In this document: positions 51,001 to 63,000 of the stretch, piece after piece
Layout: each line of letters begins with the position of its first letter
Numbering within the stretch: the stretch's first letter is position 1
DNA from: CBDBJR01 sp965206445
Lineage (GTDB): Bacteria; Pseudomonadota; Gammaproteobacteria; Arenicellales; Poriferihabitantaceae
Length of the DNA stretch: 64,000 bases
Assembly (NCBI GenBank): GCA_965206445.1
Contig: CBDBJR010000001.1
Coordinates: 1-64,000, forward strand
Direction of reading: 5' to 3'
Made by a program: the position numbers and the translations under genes
Notes under the pieces: generated by a model
Database searches by the model: none
What the model was told of the DNA's origin: nothing
Seen by the model: only the letters and a program-made list of their open reading frames with translations

Positions 51001-54000
51001 GTCCCGGCGGCGATGGAGATGGCGGGCAGCGCCGCACGGGTGGCGGTGACCGTGTAGGTCAGCGTGGTGGTGGTGTCGGCGGCGGTGACGATAATCTCAA
51101 TCTCCAGCGGCACCTGGACCTCCAGGTCAAAGGCGGTGCTGGCGGTGACGCTGGCGCCGTTGACGGTAATGGTGGCGCCGGCGATATTGGTGGCGGTTGG
51201 CGTCACGCTCAGCGTGGCGACGCTGTTGTCGAGTGCGACGGTATAGGTGTCGACTGCGGGATCAAACGTCGGGGCCAGGGTGCCGGCGGACAGGGTCAGG
51301 CCGCTCAACGTGGCATCGCTCGCCGACATAGCGGTTCTGAATTGCGTCGCAGAGATCAGGAGGCAGTCGGTGTCGGTGACGCCGTTGATGTCGTCGACAA
51401 TGGCAACAATGTCATCGGCGTCGGGACGCGAGCAGACAAAATGGGCGTCGCGGACGAAGTCGTCAATCACAAAGCCGCTGCTTCCGGTTGTTGCAATGGC
51501 GCCCAGGGCACCCAGCACGTCGTCAAAGACGCCGGCGGGCAGTCCGGTTTCCGGCGTGAAAAATCTGTTGCTAGTCAAAACCAAACTATTAAGCGCCGTC
51601 AGGCCGTTAAACAGACCGGCATCTAATGTCTCGAAGGTGTTGCTGCGCAGGTCCAAAAACTCAAGCGCCGACAAGCCGGCAAAAATCCTGGCATCAAGTG
51701 AAGAGAGGCTGCTGAAGCCCAGGTTTAATCTCCGAAGCGCCCCCAGGCCGGCAAAAATGCTGGCTTCAAGTGAAGATGAAGAGAAGTCGTTTACGTCCAG
51801 ACGCAATATATCAAGCGCCGACAAGCCGGCAAAAATGTCGGCATCAAGTGAAGAGAGGTCGTTGCGCTCCAGGCGCAATGTCTGAAGCGCCGACAAGCCG
51901 GCAAACAGATCGGCATCAAGTGAAGAGAGGCCGTTTTGGTTCAGGCGCAATTCCTGAAGCGCCGACAAGCCGGCAAACAGATCGGCATCAAGTGAAGAGA
52001 GGCCGTTTTGGTCCAGGCGCAATTCCTGAAGCGCCGACAAGCCGGCAAACAGATCGGCATCAAGTGAAGAGAGGTCGTTTTGGTCCAGGCGCAACATCTG
52101 AAGCGCCGACAAGCCGGCAAAGTCGCCGACTTCCAATGCCGAGATCCTCATGTCGCTCAGATTAAGAATCGTAATCGCTTGCAGCCCCGACGTCGGCACA
52201 ATGGTACAGTTGAGGGTGGGGTCGATGCTGTCGAGAATGGCATCCCGCACCGCCGGCGTGCGGTCGCAGATATTGACGGTGGCGGTAACCGGAATGGTGC
52301 CGGCAGGCAGAGGGTCGTCACCGGCGTACCCGGTAGCCAGTACCGTGACCGACAATTCGACGTCGTCGGTGAGGTCCGTGCCGTCAAACTCCAGCGTCAG
52401 CGTGGCGATGGTGCCGTCAGCACCGCGGGTTACATCGGTCAGTGTGAAGGTGCCCCCGGCCACGGGGGGATCACTCCTCACTTCGAAGTCCTCCAGCCTC
52501 AGCGTGGTCTCGTATTCGGTGTTTGCCAGTGTGAGTGTGACCGTGACGGTCGGCGGCGTACTCGCAAACAGCGCGGCTTCGGTCAGCGGCGAGGCCGCGG
52601 TCAGGGTTGCGCTGACCACTGTGACGGCAAACGCCTGTGTTGCCCTTGACGGACTGAGTACCGTATCGGACGAATCGGCTGCGATTACCCGTATGGTCGT
52701 GCTGCCCGCCGCCACTGCGTTGATGGTCACGACACTGCCTTGCACACTGACGGTGGCGATGGCATCGGCATCCGACGATGCCTGGTAGGTCAGGCTGTCC
52801 CCTTCGTCCGGGTCGCTGAAGTGGGCGGCGACATCAACGGTGGCCGACACCACGCCGCCGATGGTGAACGTCTGTGGGTCAATGGCGTCCCCCGCAATTG
52901 GCGCCTCGTTGACATCGCCGACGTTGATCGTGACGGTGGTTTCCGCCGTGGCGAGGCCGACGGTCAATTGCACTGTCAGTGTGTAGCTATTCGTGGTCTC
53001 GAAATCGAGTGGTTCGATTACCGTTAGCTGGCCGCTGGTCGAATTGATCGCAAACACCGTGCCGGGGTTGCCGGCGGTGATGCTCCAGACCTGCACGCCA
53101 TCCGGGAAATTGCTCGGCGTCAGCGGGGTGCCGACAGAGTCATCGGCGGCGGCGTCTTCGAACACCGTGAAGGTTATCTCCGGCAGCGACGGCGTCGAGG
53201 CGTCGTCATCCTCGACCGCGACACTGGCGCTGTCGGCGGTGCCGTCCACCGTGTAGTCGGTGCCGGCGGTCACGGTCGCGGTGATGCTGCCGTTCTCCTC
53301 GTCAGTGCCGTCGTCGGTGGTGGGCACCGTCAGGGTGGCGGTGGTGGTGGTGGCGGCGATGGTGACCGACGTCGGCGCGACGCCGGCAATGAAGTCGCCC
53401 GCCTGCGTCACTGTCACCAGGACGGTCAGGTCGCTCGCCGGAGCCGGGTCCGCCGTCAGCGTGAAGGTGGCCGCCGTGCCCTCGGTCACCGAGGAAGTCC
53501 CGGCGGCGATGGAGATGGCGGGCAGCGCCGCACGGGTGGCGGTGACCGTGTAGGTCAGCGTGGTGGTGGTGTCTTCGGCGGTGACGATAATGTCAATGTC
53601 CAGCGGCGTGTCGATCTCCAGGACAATATCGGCGCTGTCACTGCCGCTGGTGACGCTGGCGCCGTTGACGGTAATCGTGGCTCTGGAGTCGGTGGCGGTC
53701 GGCGTCACGGTGACCGTGGCGACGCTGTTGGCGAGCGCGACGGTATAGACCGTGGTGGTGGAGTCAAACGCCGGGTCCAGGATGCCGTCGGACACGCTCA
53801 GGCCGCTCAACGTGGCGTCGGTCGAGGCGTCGTCATCCTCGACCGCGACACTGGCGCTGTCGGCGGTGCCGTCCACCGTGTAGTCGGTGCCGGCGGTCAC
53901 GGTCGCGGTGATGCTGCCGTTCTCCTCGTCAGTGCCGTCGTCGGTGGTGGGCACCGTCAGGGTGGCGGTGGTGGTGGTGGCGGCGATGGTGACCGACGTC

Positions 54001-57000
54001 GGCGCGACGCCGGCAATGAAGTCGCCCACCTGCGTCACCGTCACCAGGACGGTCAGGTCGCTCGCCGGAGCCGGGTCCGCCGTCAGCGTGAAGGTGGCCG
54101 CCGTGCCCTCGGTCACCGAGGAAGTCCCGGCGGCGATGGAGATGGCGGGCAGCGCCGCACGGGTGGCGGTGACCGTGTAGGTCAGCGTGGTGGTGGTGTC
54201 TTCGGCGGTGACGATAATGTCAATCTCCAGCGGCGTGTCGATCTCCAGGACAATATCGGCGCTTTCGCTGCCGCTGGTGACGCTGGCGCCGTTGACGGTA
54301 ATCGTGGCTCTGGAGTCGGTGGCGGTCGGCGTCACGGTGACCGTGCCGACGCTGTTGGCGAGCGCGACGGTATAGGCCGTGGTGGTGGAGTCAAACGCCG
54401 GGGTCAGGATGCCGTCGGACACGCTCAGGCCGCTCAACGTGGCGTCGGTCGAGGCGTCGTCATCCTCGACCGCGACACTGGCGCTGTCGGCGGTGCCGTC
54501 CACCGTGTAGTCGGTGCCGGCGGTCACGGTCGCGGTGATGCTGCCGTTCTCCTCGTCAGTGCCGTCGTCGGTGGTGGGCACCGTCAGGGTGGCGGTGGTG
54601 GTGGTGGCGGCGATGGTGACCGACGTCGGCGCGACGCCGGCAATGAAGTCGCCCACCTGCGTCACCGTCACCAGGACGGTCAGGTCGCTCTCCGGAGCCG
54701 TGTCCGCCGTCAGCGTGAAGGTGGCCGCCGTGCCCTCGGTCACCGAGGAAGTCCCGGCGGCGATGGAGATGGCGGGCAGCGCCGCACGGGTGGCGGTGAC
54801 CGTGTAGGTCAGCGTGGTGGTGTCTTCGGCGGTGACGATAATGTCAATGTCCAGCGGCGTGTCGATCTCCAGGACAATATCGGCGCTTTCGCTGCCGCTG
54901 GTGACGCTGGCGCCGTTGACGGTAATCGTGGCTCCGGAGTCGGTGGCGGTCGGCGTCACGGTGACCGTGCCGACGCTGTTGGCGAGCGCGACGGTATAGG
55001 CCGTGGTGGTGGAGTCAAACGCCGGGGTCAGGATGCCGTCGGACACGCTCAGGCCGCTCAACGTGGCGTCGGTCGAGGCGTCGTCATCCTCGACCGCGAC
55101 ACTGGCGCTGTCGGCGGTGGTGTCCACCGTGTAGTCGGTGCCGGCGGTCACGGTCGCGGTGATGCTGCCGTTCGCCTCGTCAGTGCCGTCGTCGGTGGTG
55201 GGCACCGTCAGGGTGGCGGTGGTGGTGGTGGCGGCGATGGTGACCGACGTCGGCGCGACGCCGGCAATGAAGTCGCCCACCTGCGTCACCGTCACCAGGA
55301 CGGTCAGGTCGCTCGCCGGAGCCGTGTCCGCCGTCAGCGTGAAGGTGGCCGCCGTGCCCTCGGTCACCGAGGAAGTCCCGGCGGCGATGGAGATGGCGGG
55401 CAGCGCCGCACGGGTGGCGGTGACCGTGTAGGTCAGCGTGGTGGTGGTGTCTTCGGCGGTGACGATAATGTCAATGTCCAGCGGCGTGTCGATCTCCAGG
55501 ACAATATCGGCGCTTTCGCTGCCGCTGGTGACGCTGGCGCCGTTGACGGTAATCGTGGCTCCGGAGTCGGTGGCGGTCGGCGTCACGGTGACCGTGCCGA
55601 CGCTGTCGTCGAGCGCGACGGTATAGGCCGTGGTGGTGGAGTCAAACGCCGGGTCGAGGATGCCGTCGGACACGCTCAGGCCGCTCAACGTGGCGTCGGT
55701 CGAGGCGTCGTCATCCTCGACCGCGACACTGGCGCTGTCGGCGGTGCCGTCCACCGTGTAGTCGGTGCCGGCGGTCACGGTCGCGGTGATGCTGCCGTTC
55801 GGCTCGTCAGTGCCGTCGTCGGTGGTGGGCACCGTCAGGGTGGCGGTGGTGGTGGTGGCGGCGATGGTGACCGACGTCGGCGCGACGCCGGCAATGAAGT
55901 CGCCCGCCTGCGTCACTGTCACCAGGACGGTCAGGTCGCTCGCCGGAGCCGGGTCCGCCGTCAGCGTGAAGGTGGCCGCCGTGCCCTCGGTCACCGAGGA
56001 AGTCCCGGCGGCGATGGAGATGGCGGGCAGCGCCGCACGGGTGGCGGTGACCGTGTAGGTCAGCGTGGTGGTGTCTTCGGCGGTGACGATAATGTCAATG
56101 TCCAGCGGCGTGTCGATCTCCAGGACAATATCGGCGCTGTCACTGCCGCTGGTGACGCTGGCGCCGTTGACGGTAATCGTGGCTCTGGAGTCGGTGGCGG
56201 TCGGCGTCACGGTGACCGTGCCGACGCTGTTGGCGAGCGCGACGGTATAGGCCGTGGTGGTGGAGTCAAACGCCGGGTCCAGGGTGCCGTCGGACACGCT
56301 CAGGCCGCTCAACGTGGCGTCGGTCGAGGCGTCGTCATCCTCGACCGCGACACTGGCGCTGTCGGCGGTGCCGTCCACCGTGTAGTCGGTGCCGGCGGTC
56401 ACGGTCGCGGTGATGCTGCCGTTCTCCTCGTCAGTGCCGTCGTCGGTGGTGGGCACCGTCAGGGTGGCGGTGGTGGTGGTGGCGGCGATGGTGACCGACG
56501 TCGGCGCGACGCCGGCAATGAAGTCGCCCACCTGCGTCACCGTCACCAGGACGGTCAGGTCGCTCGCCGGAGCCGGGTCCGCCGTCAGCGTGAAGGTGGC
56601 CGCCGTGCCCTCGGTCACCGAGGAAGTCCCGGCGGCGATGGAGATGGCGGGCAGCGCCGCACGGGTGGCGGTGACCGTGTAGGTCAGCGTGGTGGTGTCT
56701 TCGGCGGTGACGATAATGTCAATGTCCAGCGGCGTGTCGATCTCCAGGACAATATCGGCGCTTTCGCTGCCGCTGGTGACGCTGGCGCCGTTGACGGTAA
56801 TCGTGGCTCCGGAGTCGGTGGCGGTCGGCGTCACGGTGACCGTGCCGACGCTGTTGGCGAGCGCGACGGTATAGGCCGTGGTGGTGGAGTCAAACGCCGG
56901 GTCCAGGATGCCGTCGGACACGCTCAGGCCGCTCAACGTGGCGTCGGTCGAGGCGTCGTCATCCTCGACCGCGACACTGGCGCTGTCGGCGGTGGTGTCC

Positions 57001-60000
57001 ACCGTGTAGTCGGTGCCGGCGGTCACGGTCGCGGTGATGCTGCCGTTCTCCTCGTCAGTGCCGTCGTCGGTGGTGGGCACCGTCAGGGTGGCGGTGGTGG
57101 TGGTGGCGGCGATGGTGACCGACGTCGGCGCGACGCCGGCAATGAAGTCGCCCACCTGCGTCACCGTCACCAGGACGGTCAGGTCGCTCGCCGGAGCCGT
57201 GTCCGCCGTCAGCGTGAAGGTGGCCGCCGTGCCCTCGGTCACCGAGGAAGTCCCGGCGGCGATGGAGATGGCGGGCAGCGCCGCACGGGTGGCGGTGACC
57301 GTGTAGGTCAGCGTGGTGGTGGTGTCTTCGGCGGTGACGATAATGTCAATGTCCAGCGGCGTGTCGATCTCCAGGACAATATCGGCGCTTTCGCTGCCGC
57401 TGGTGACGCTGGCGCCGTTGACGGTAATCGTGGCTCCGGAGTCGGTGGCGGTCGGCGTCACGGTGACCGTGCCGACGCTGTCGTCGAGCGCGACGGTATA
57501 GGCCGTGGTGGTGGAGTCAAACGCCGGGTCGAGGATGCCGTCGGACACGCTCAGGCCGCTCAACGTGGCGTCGGTCGAGGCGTCGTCATCCTCGACCGCG
57601 ACACTGGCGCTGTCGGCGGTGCCGTCCACCGTGTAGTCGGTGCCGGCGGTCACGGTCGCGGTGATGCTGCCGTTCTCCTCGTCAGTGCCGTCGTCGGTGG
57701 TGGGCACCGTCAGGGTGGCGGTGGTGGTGGTGGCGGCGATGGTGACCGACGTCGGCGCGACGCCGGCAATGAAGTCGCCCACCTGCGTCACCGTCACCAG
57801 GACGGTCAGGTCGCTCGCCGGAGCCGTGTCCGCCGTCAGCGTGAAGGTGGCCGCCGTGCCCTCGGTCACCGAGGAAGTCCCGGCGGCGATGGAGATGGCG
57901 GGCAGCGCCGCACGGGTGGCGGTGACCGTGTAGGTCAGCGTGGTGGTGGTGTCTTCGGCGGTGACGATAATGTCAATGTCCAGCGGCGTGTCGATCTCCA
58001 GGACAATATCGGCGCTGTCGCTGCCGCTGGTGACGCTGGCGCCGTTGACGGTAATCGTGGCTCTGGAGTCGGTGGCGGTCGGCGTCACGGTGACCGTGCC
58101 GACGCTGTCGTCGAGCGCGACGGTATAAGCCGTGGTGGTGGAGTCAAACGCCGGGTCCAGGACGCCGTCGGACACGCTCAGGCCGCTCAACGTGGCGTCG
58201 GTCGAGGCGTCGTCATCCTCGACCGCGACACTGGCGCTGTCGGCGGTGCCGTCCACCGTGTAGTCGGTGCCGGCGGTCACGGTCGCGGTGATGCTGCCGT
58301 TCGGCTCGTCAGTGCCGTCGTCGGTGGTCGGCACCGTCAGGGTGGCGGTGGTGGTGGTGGCGGCGATGGTGACCGACGTCGGCGCGACGCCGGCAATGAA
58401 GTCGCCCACCTGCGTCACCGTCACCAGGACGGTCAGGTCGCTCGCCGGAGCCGGGTCCGCCGTCAGCGTGAAGGTGGCCGCCGTGCCCTCGGTCACCGAG
58501 GAAGTCCCGGCGGCGATGGAGATGGCGGGCAGCGCCGCACGGGTGGCGGTGACCGTGTAGGTCAGCGTGGTGGTGGTGTCTTCGGCGGTGACGATAATGT
58601 CAATGTCCAGCGGCGTGTCGATCTCCAGGACAATATCGGCGCTTTCACTGCCGCTGGTGACGCTGGCGCCGTTGACGGTAATCGTGGCTCTGGAGTCGGT
58701 GGCGGTCGGCGTCACGGTGACCGTGCCGACGCTGTTGGCGAGCGCGACGGTATAGACCGTGGTGGTGGAGTCAAACGCCGGGTCCAGGATGCCGTCGGAC
58801 ACGCTCAGGCCGCTCAACGTGGCGTCGGTCGAGGCGTCGTCATCCTCGACCGCGACACTGGCGCTGTCGGCGGTGCCGTCCACCGTGTAGTCGGTGCCGG
58901 CGGTCACGGTCGCGGTGATGCTGCCGTTCGGCTCGTCAGTGCCGTCGTCGGTGGTGGGCACCGTCAGGGTGGCGGTGGTGGTGGTGGCGGCGATGGTGAC
59001 CGACGTCGGCGCGACGCCGGCAATGAAGTCGCCCACCTGCGTCACTGTCACCAGGACGGTCAGGTCGCTCGCCGGAGCCGGGTCCGCCGTCAGCGTGAAG
59101 GTGGCCGCCGTGCCCTCGGTCACCGAGGAAGTCCCGGCGGCGATGGAGATGGCGGGCAGCGCCGCACGGGTGGCGGTGACCGTGTAGGTCAGCGTGGTGG
59201 TGGTGTCTTCGGCGGTGACGATAATGTCAATGTCCAGCGGCGTGTCGATCTCCAGGACAATATCGGCGCTTTCGCTGCCGCTGGTGACACTGGCGCCGTT
59301 GACGGTAATCGTGGCTCTGGAGTCGGTGGCGGTCGGCGTCACGGTGACCGTGCCGACGCTGTTGGCGAGCGCGACGGTATAGGCCGTGGTGGTGGAGTCA
59401 AACGCCGGGGTCAGGATGCCGTCGGACACGCTCAGGCCGCTCAACGTGGCGTCGGTCGAGGCGTCGTCATCCTCGACCGCGACACTGGCGCTGTCGGCGG
59501 TGCCGTCCACCGTGTAGTCGGTGCCGGCGGTCACGGTCGCGGTGATGCTGCCGTTCTCCTCGTCAGTGCCGTCGTCGGTGGTGGGCACCGTCAGGGTGGC
59601 GGTGGTGGTGGTGGCGGCGATGGTGACCGACGTCGGCGCGACGCCGGCAATGAAGTCGCCCACCTGCGTCACCGTCACCAGGACGGTCAGGTCGCTCTCC
59701 GGAGCCGTGTCCGCCGTCAGCGTGAAGGTGGCCGCCGTGCCCTCGGTCACCGAGGAAGTCCCGGCGGCGATGGAGATGGCGGGCAGCGCCGCACGGGTGG
59801 CGGTGACCGTGTAGGTCAGCGTGGTGGTGGTGTCTTCGGCGGTGACGATAATGTCAATGTCCAGCGGCGTGTCGATCTCCAGGACAATATCGGCGCTTTC
59901 GCTGCCGCTGGTGACGCTGGCGCCGTTGACGGTAATCGTGGCTCCGGAGTCGGTGGCGGTCGGCGTCACGGTGACCGTGCCGACGCTGTCGTCGAGCGCG

Positions 60001-63000
60001 ACGGTATAGGCCGTGGTGGTGGAGTCAAACGCCGGGTCCAGGATGCCGTCGGACACGCTCAGGCCGCTCAACGTGGCGTCGGTCGAGGCGTCGTCATCCT
60101 CGACCGCGACACTGGCGCTGTCGGCGGTGCCGTCCACCGTGTAGTCGGTGCCGGCGGTCACGGTCGCGGTGATGCTGCCGTTCGGCTCGTCAGTGCCGTC
60201 GTCGGTGGTGGGCACCGTCAGGGTGGCGGTGGTGGTGGTGGCGGCGATGGTGACCGACGTCGGCGCGACGCCGGCAATGAAGTCGCCCGCCTGCGTCACT
60301 GTCACCAGGACGGTCAGGTCGCTCGCCGGAGCCGGGTCCGCCGTCAGCGTGAAGGTGGCCGCCGTGCCCTCGGTCACCGAGGAAGTCCCGGCGGCGATGG
60401 AGATGGCGGGCAGCGCCGCACGGGTGGCGGTGACCGTGTAGGTCAGCGTGGTGCTGTCGTCTTCGGCGGTGACGATAATGTCAATGTCCAGCGGCGTGTC
60501 GATCTCCAGGACAATATCGGCGCTTTCACTGCCGCTGGTGACGCTGGCGCCGTTGACGGTAATCGTGGCTCTGGAGTCGGTGGCGGTCGGCGTCACGGTG
60601 ACCGTGCCGACGCTGTTGGCGAGCGCGACGGTATAGGCCGTGGTGGTGGAGTCAAACGCCGGGTCCAGGGTGCCGTCGGACACGCTCAGGCCGCTCAACG
60701 TGGCGTCGGTCGAGGCGTCGTCATCCTCGACCGCGACACTGGCGCTGTCGGCGGTGCCGTCCACCGTGTAGTCGGTGCCGGCGGTCACGGTCGCGGTGAT
60801 GCTGCCGTTCGGCTCGTCAGTGCCGTCGTCGGTGGTGGGCACCGTCAGGGTGGCGGTGGTGGTGGTGGCGGCGATGGTGACCGACGTCGGCGCGACGCCG
60901 GCAATGAAGTCGCCCACCTGCGTCACCGTCACCAGGACGGTCAGGTCGCTCGCCGGAGCCGTGTCCGCCGTCAGCGTGAAGGTGGCCGCCGTGCCCTCGG
61001 TCACCGAGGAAGTCCCGGCGGCGATGGAGATGGCGGGCAGCGCCGCACGGGTGGCGGTGACCGTGTAGGTCAGCGTGGTGGTGGTGTCTTCGGCGGTGAC
61101 GATAATGTCAATGTCCAGCGGCGTGTCGATCTCCAGGACAATATCGGCGCTGTCGCTGCCGCTGGTGACGCTGGCGCCGTTGACGGTAATCGTGGCTCTG
61201 GAGTCGGTGGCGGTCGGCGTCACGGTGACCGTGCCGACGCTGTTGGCGAGCGCGACGGTATAAGCCGTGGTGGTGGAGTCAAACGCCGGGTTCAGGATGC
61301 CGTCGGACACGCTCAGGCCGCTCAACGTGGCGTCGGTCGAGGCGTCGTCATCCTCGACCGCGACACTGGCGCTGTCGGCGGTGCCGTCCACCGTGTAGTC
61401 GGTGCCGGCGGTCACGGTCGCGGTGATGCTGCCGTTCTCCTCGTCAGTGCCGTCGTCGGTGGTGGGCACCGTCAGGGTGGCGGTGGTGGTGGTGGCGGCG
61501 ATGGTGACCGACGTCGGCGCGACGCCGGCAATGAAGTCGCCCACCTGCGTCACCGTCACCAGGACGGTCAGGTCGCTCACCGGAGCCGTGTCCGCCGTCA
61601 GCGTGAAGGTGGCCGCCGTGCCCTCGGTCACCGAGGAAGTCCCGGCGGCGATGGAGATGGCGGGCAGCGCCGCACGGGTGGCGGTGACCGTGTAGGTCAG
61701 CGTGGTGGTGGTGTCTTCGGCGGTGACGATAATGTCAATGTCCAGCGGCGTGTCGATCTCCAGGACAATATCGGCGCTTTCGCTGCCGCTGGTGACGCTG
61801 GCGCCGTTGACGGTAATCGTGGCTCCGGAGTCGGTGGCGGTCGGCGTCACGGTGACCGTGCCGACGCTGTCGTCGAGCGCGACGGTATAGGCCGTGGTGG
61901 TGGAGTCAAACGCCGGGTCCAGGATGCCGTCGGACACGCTCAGGCCGCTCAACGTGGCGTCGGTCGAGGCGTCGTCATCCTCGACCGCGACACTGGCGCT
62001 GTCGGCGGTGCCGTCCACCGTGTAGTCGGTGCCGGCGGTCACGGTCGCGGTGATGCTGCCGTTCGGCTCGTCAGTGCCGTCGTCGGTGGTGGGCACCGTC
62101 AGGGTGGCGGTGGTGGTGGTGGCGGCGATGGTGACCGACGTCGGCGCGACGCCGGCAATGAAGTCGCCCGCCTGCGTCACCGTCACCAGGACGGTCAGGT
62201 CGCTCGCCGGAGCCGTATCCGCCGTCAGCGTGAAGGTGGCCGCCGTGCCCTCGGTCACCGAGGAAGTCCCGGCGGCGATGGAGATGGCGGGCAGCGCCGC
62301 ACGGGTGGCGGTGACCGTGTAGGTCAGCGTGGTGGTGGTGTCTTCGGCGGTGACGATAATGTCAATGTCCAGCGGCGTGTCGATCTCCAGGACAATATCG
62401 GCGCTTTCACTGCCGCTGGTGACGCTGGCGCCGTTGACGGTAATCGTGGCTCTGGAGTCGGTGGCGGTCGGCGTCACGGTGACCGTGCCGACGCTGTTGG
62501 CGAGCGCGACGGTATAGGCCGTGGTGGTGGAGTCAAACGCCGGGGTCAGGATGCCGTCGGACACGCTCAGGCCGCTCAACGTGGCGTCGGTCGAGGCGTC
62601 GTCATCCTCGACCGCGACACTGGCGCTGTCGGCGGTGGTGTCCACCGTGTAGTCGGTGCCGGCGGTCACGGTCGCGGTGATGCTGCCGTTCGGCTCGTCA
62701 GTGCCGTCGTCGGTGGTGGGCACCGTCAGGGTGGCGGTGGTGGTGGTGGCGGCGATGGTGACCGACGTCGGCGCGACGCCGGCAATGAAGTCGCCCACCT
62801 GCGTCACCGTCACCAGGACGGTCAGGTCGCTCGCCGGAGCCGTATTCGCCGTCAGCGTGAAGGTGGCCGCCGTGCCCTCGGTCACCGAGGAAGTCCCGGC
62901 GGCGATGGAGATGGCGGGCAGCGCTGCACGGGTGGCGGTGACCGTGTAGGTCAGCGTGGTGGTGGTGTCTTCGGCGGTGACGATAATGTCAATGTCCAGC

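Noticed and set aside
52157..52387. Minus-strand frame of 76 codons
   Set aside because: It is out of frame with the giant gene and overlaps the LRR N-cap and preceding beta domain; no independent support.
44427..53190. Gene boundary, promoter or terminator within the unique region
   Set aside because: The minus frame stays open across both junctions with the arrays and through the whole region, and domains follow one another without gaps, so no intergenic space exists.
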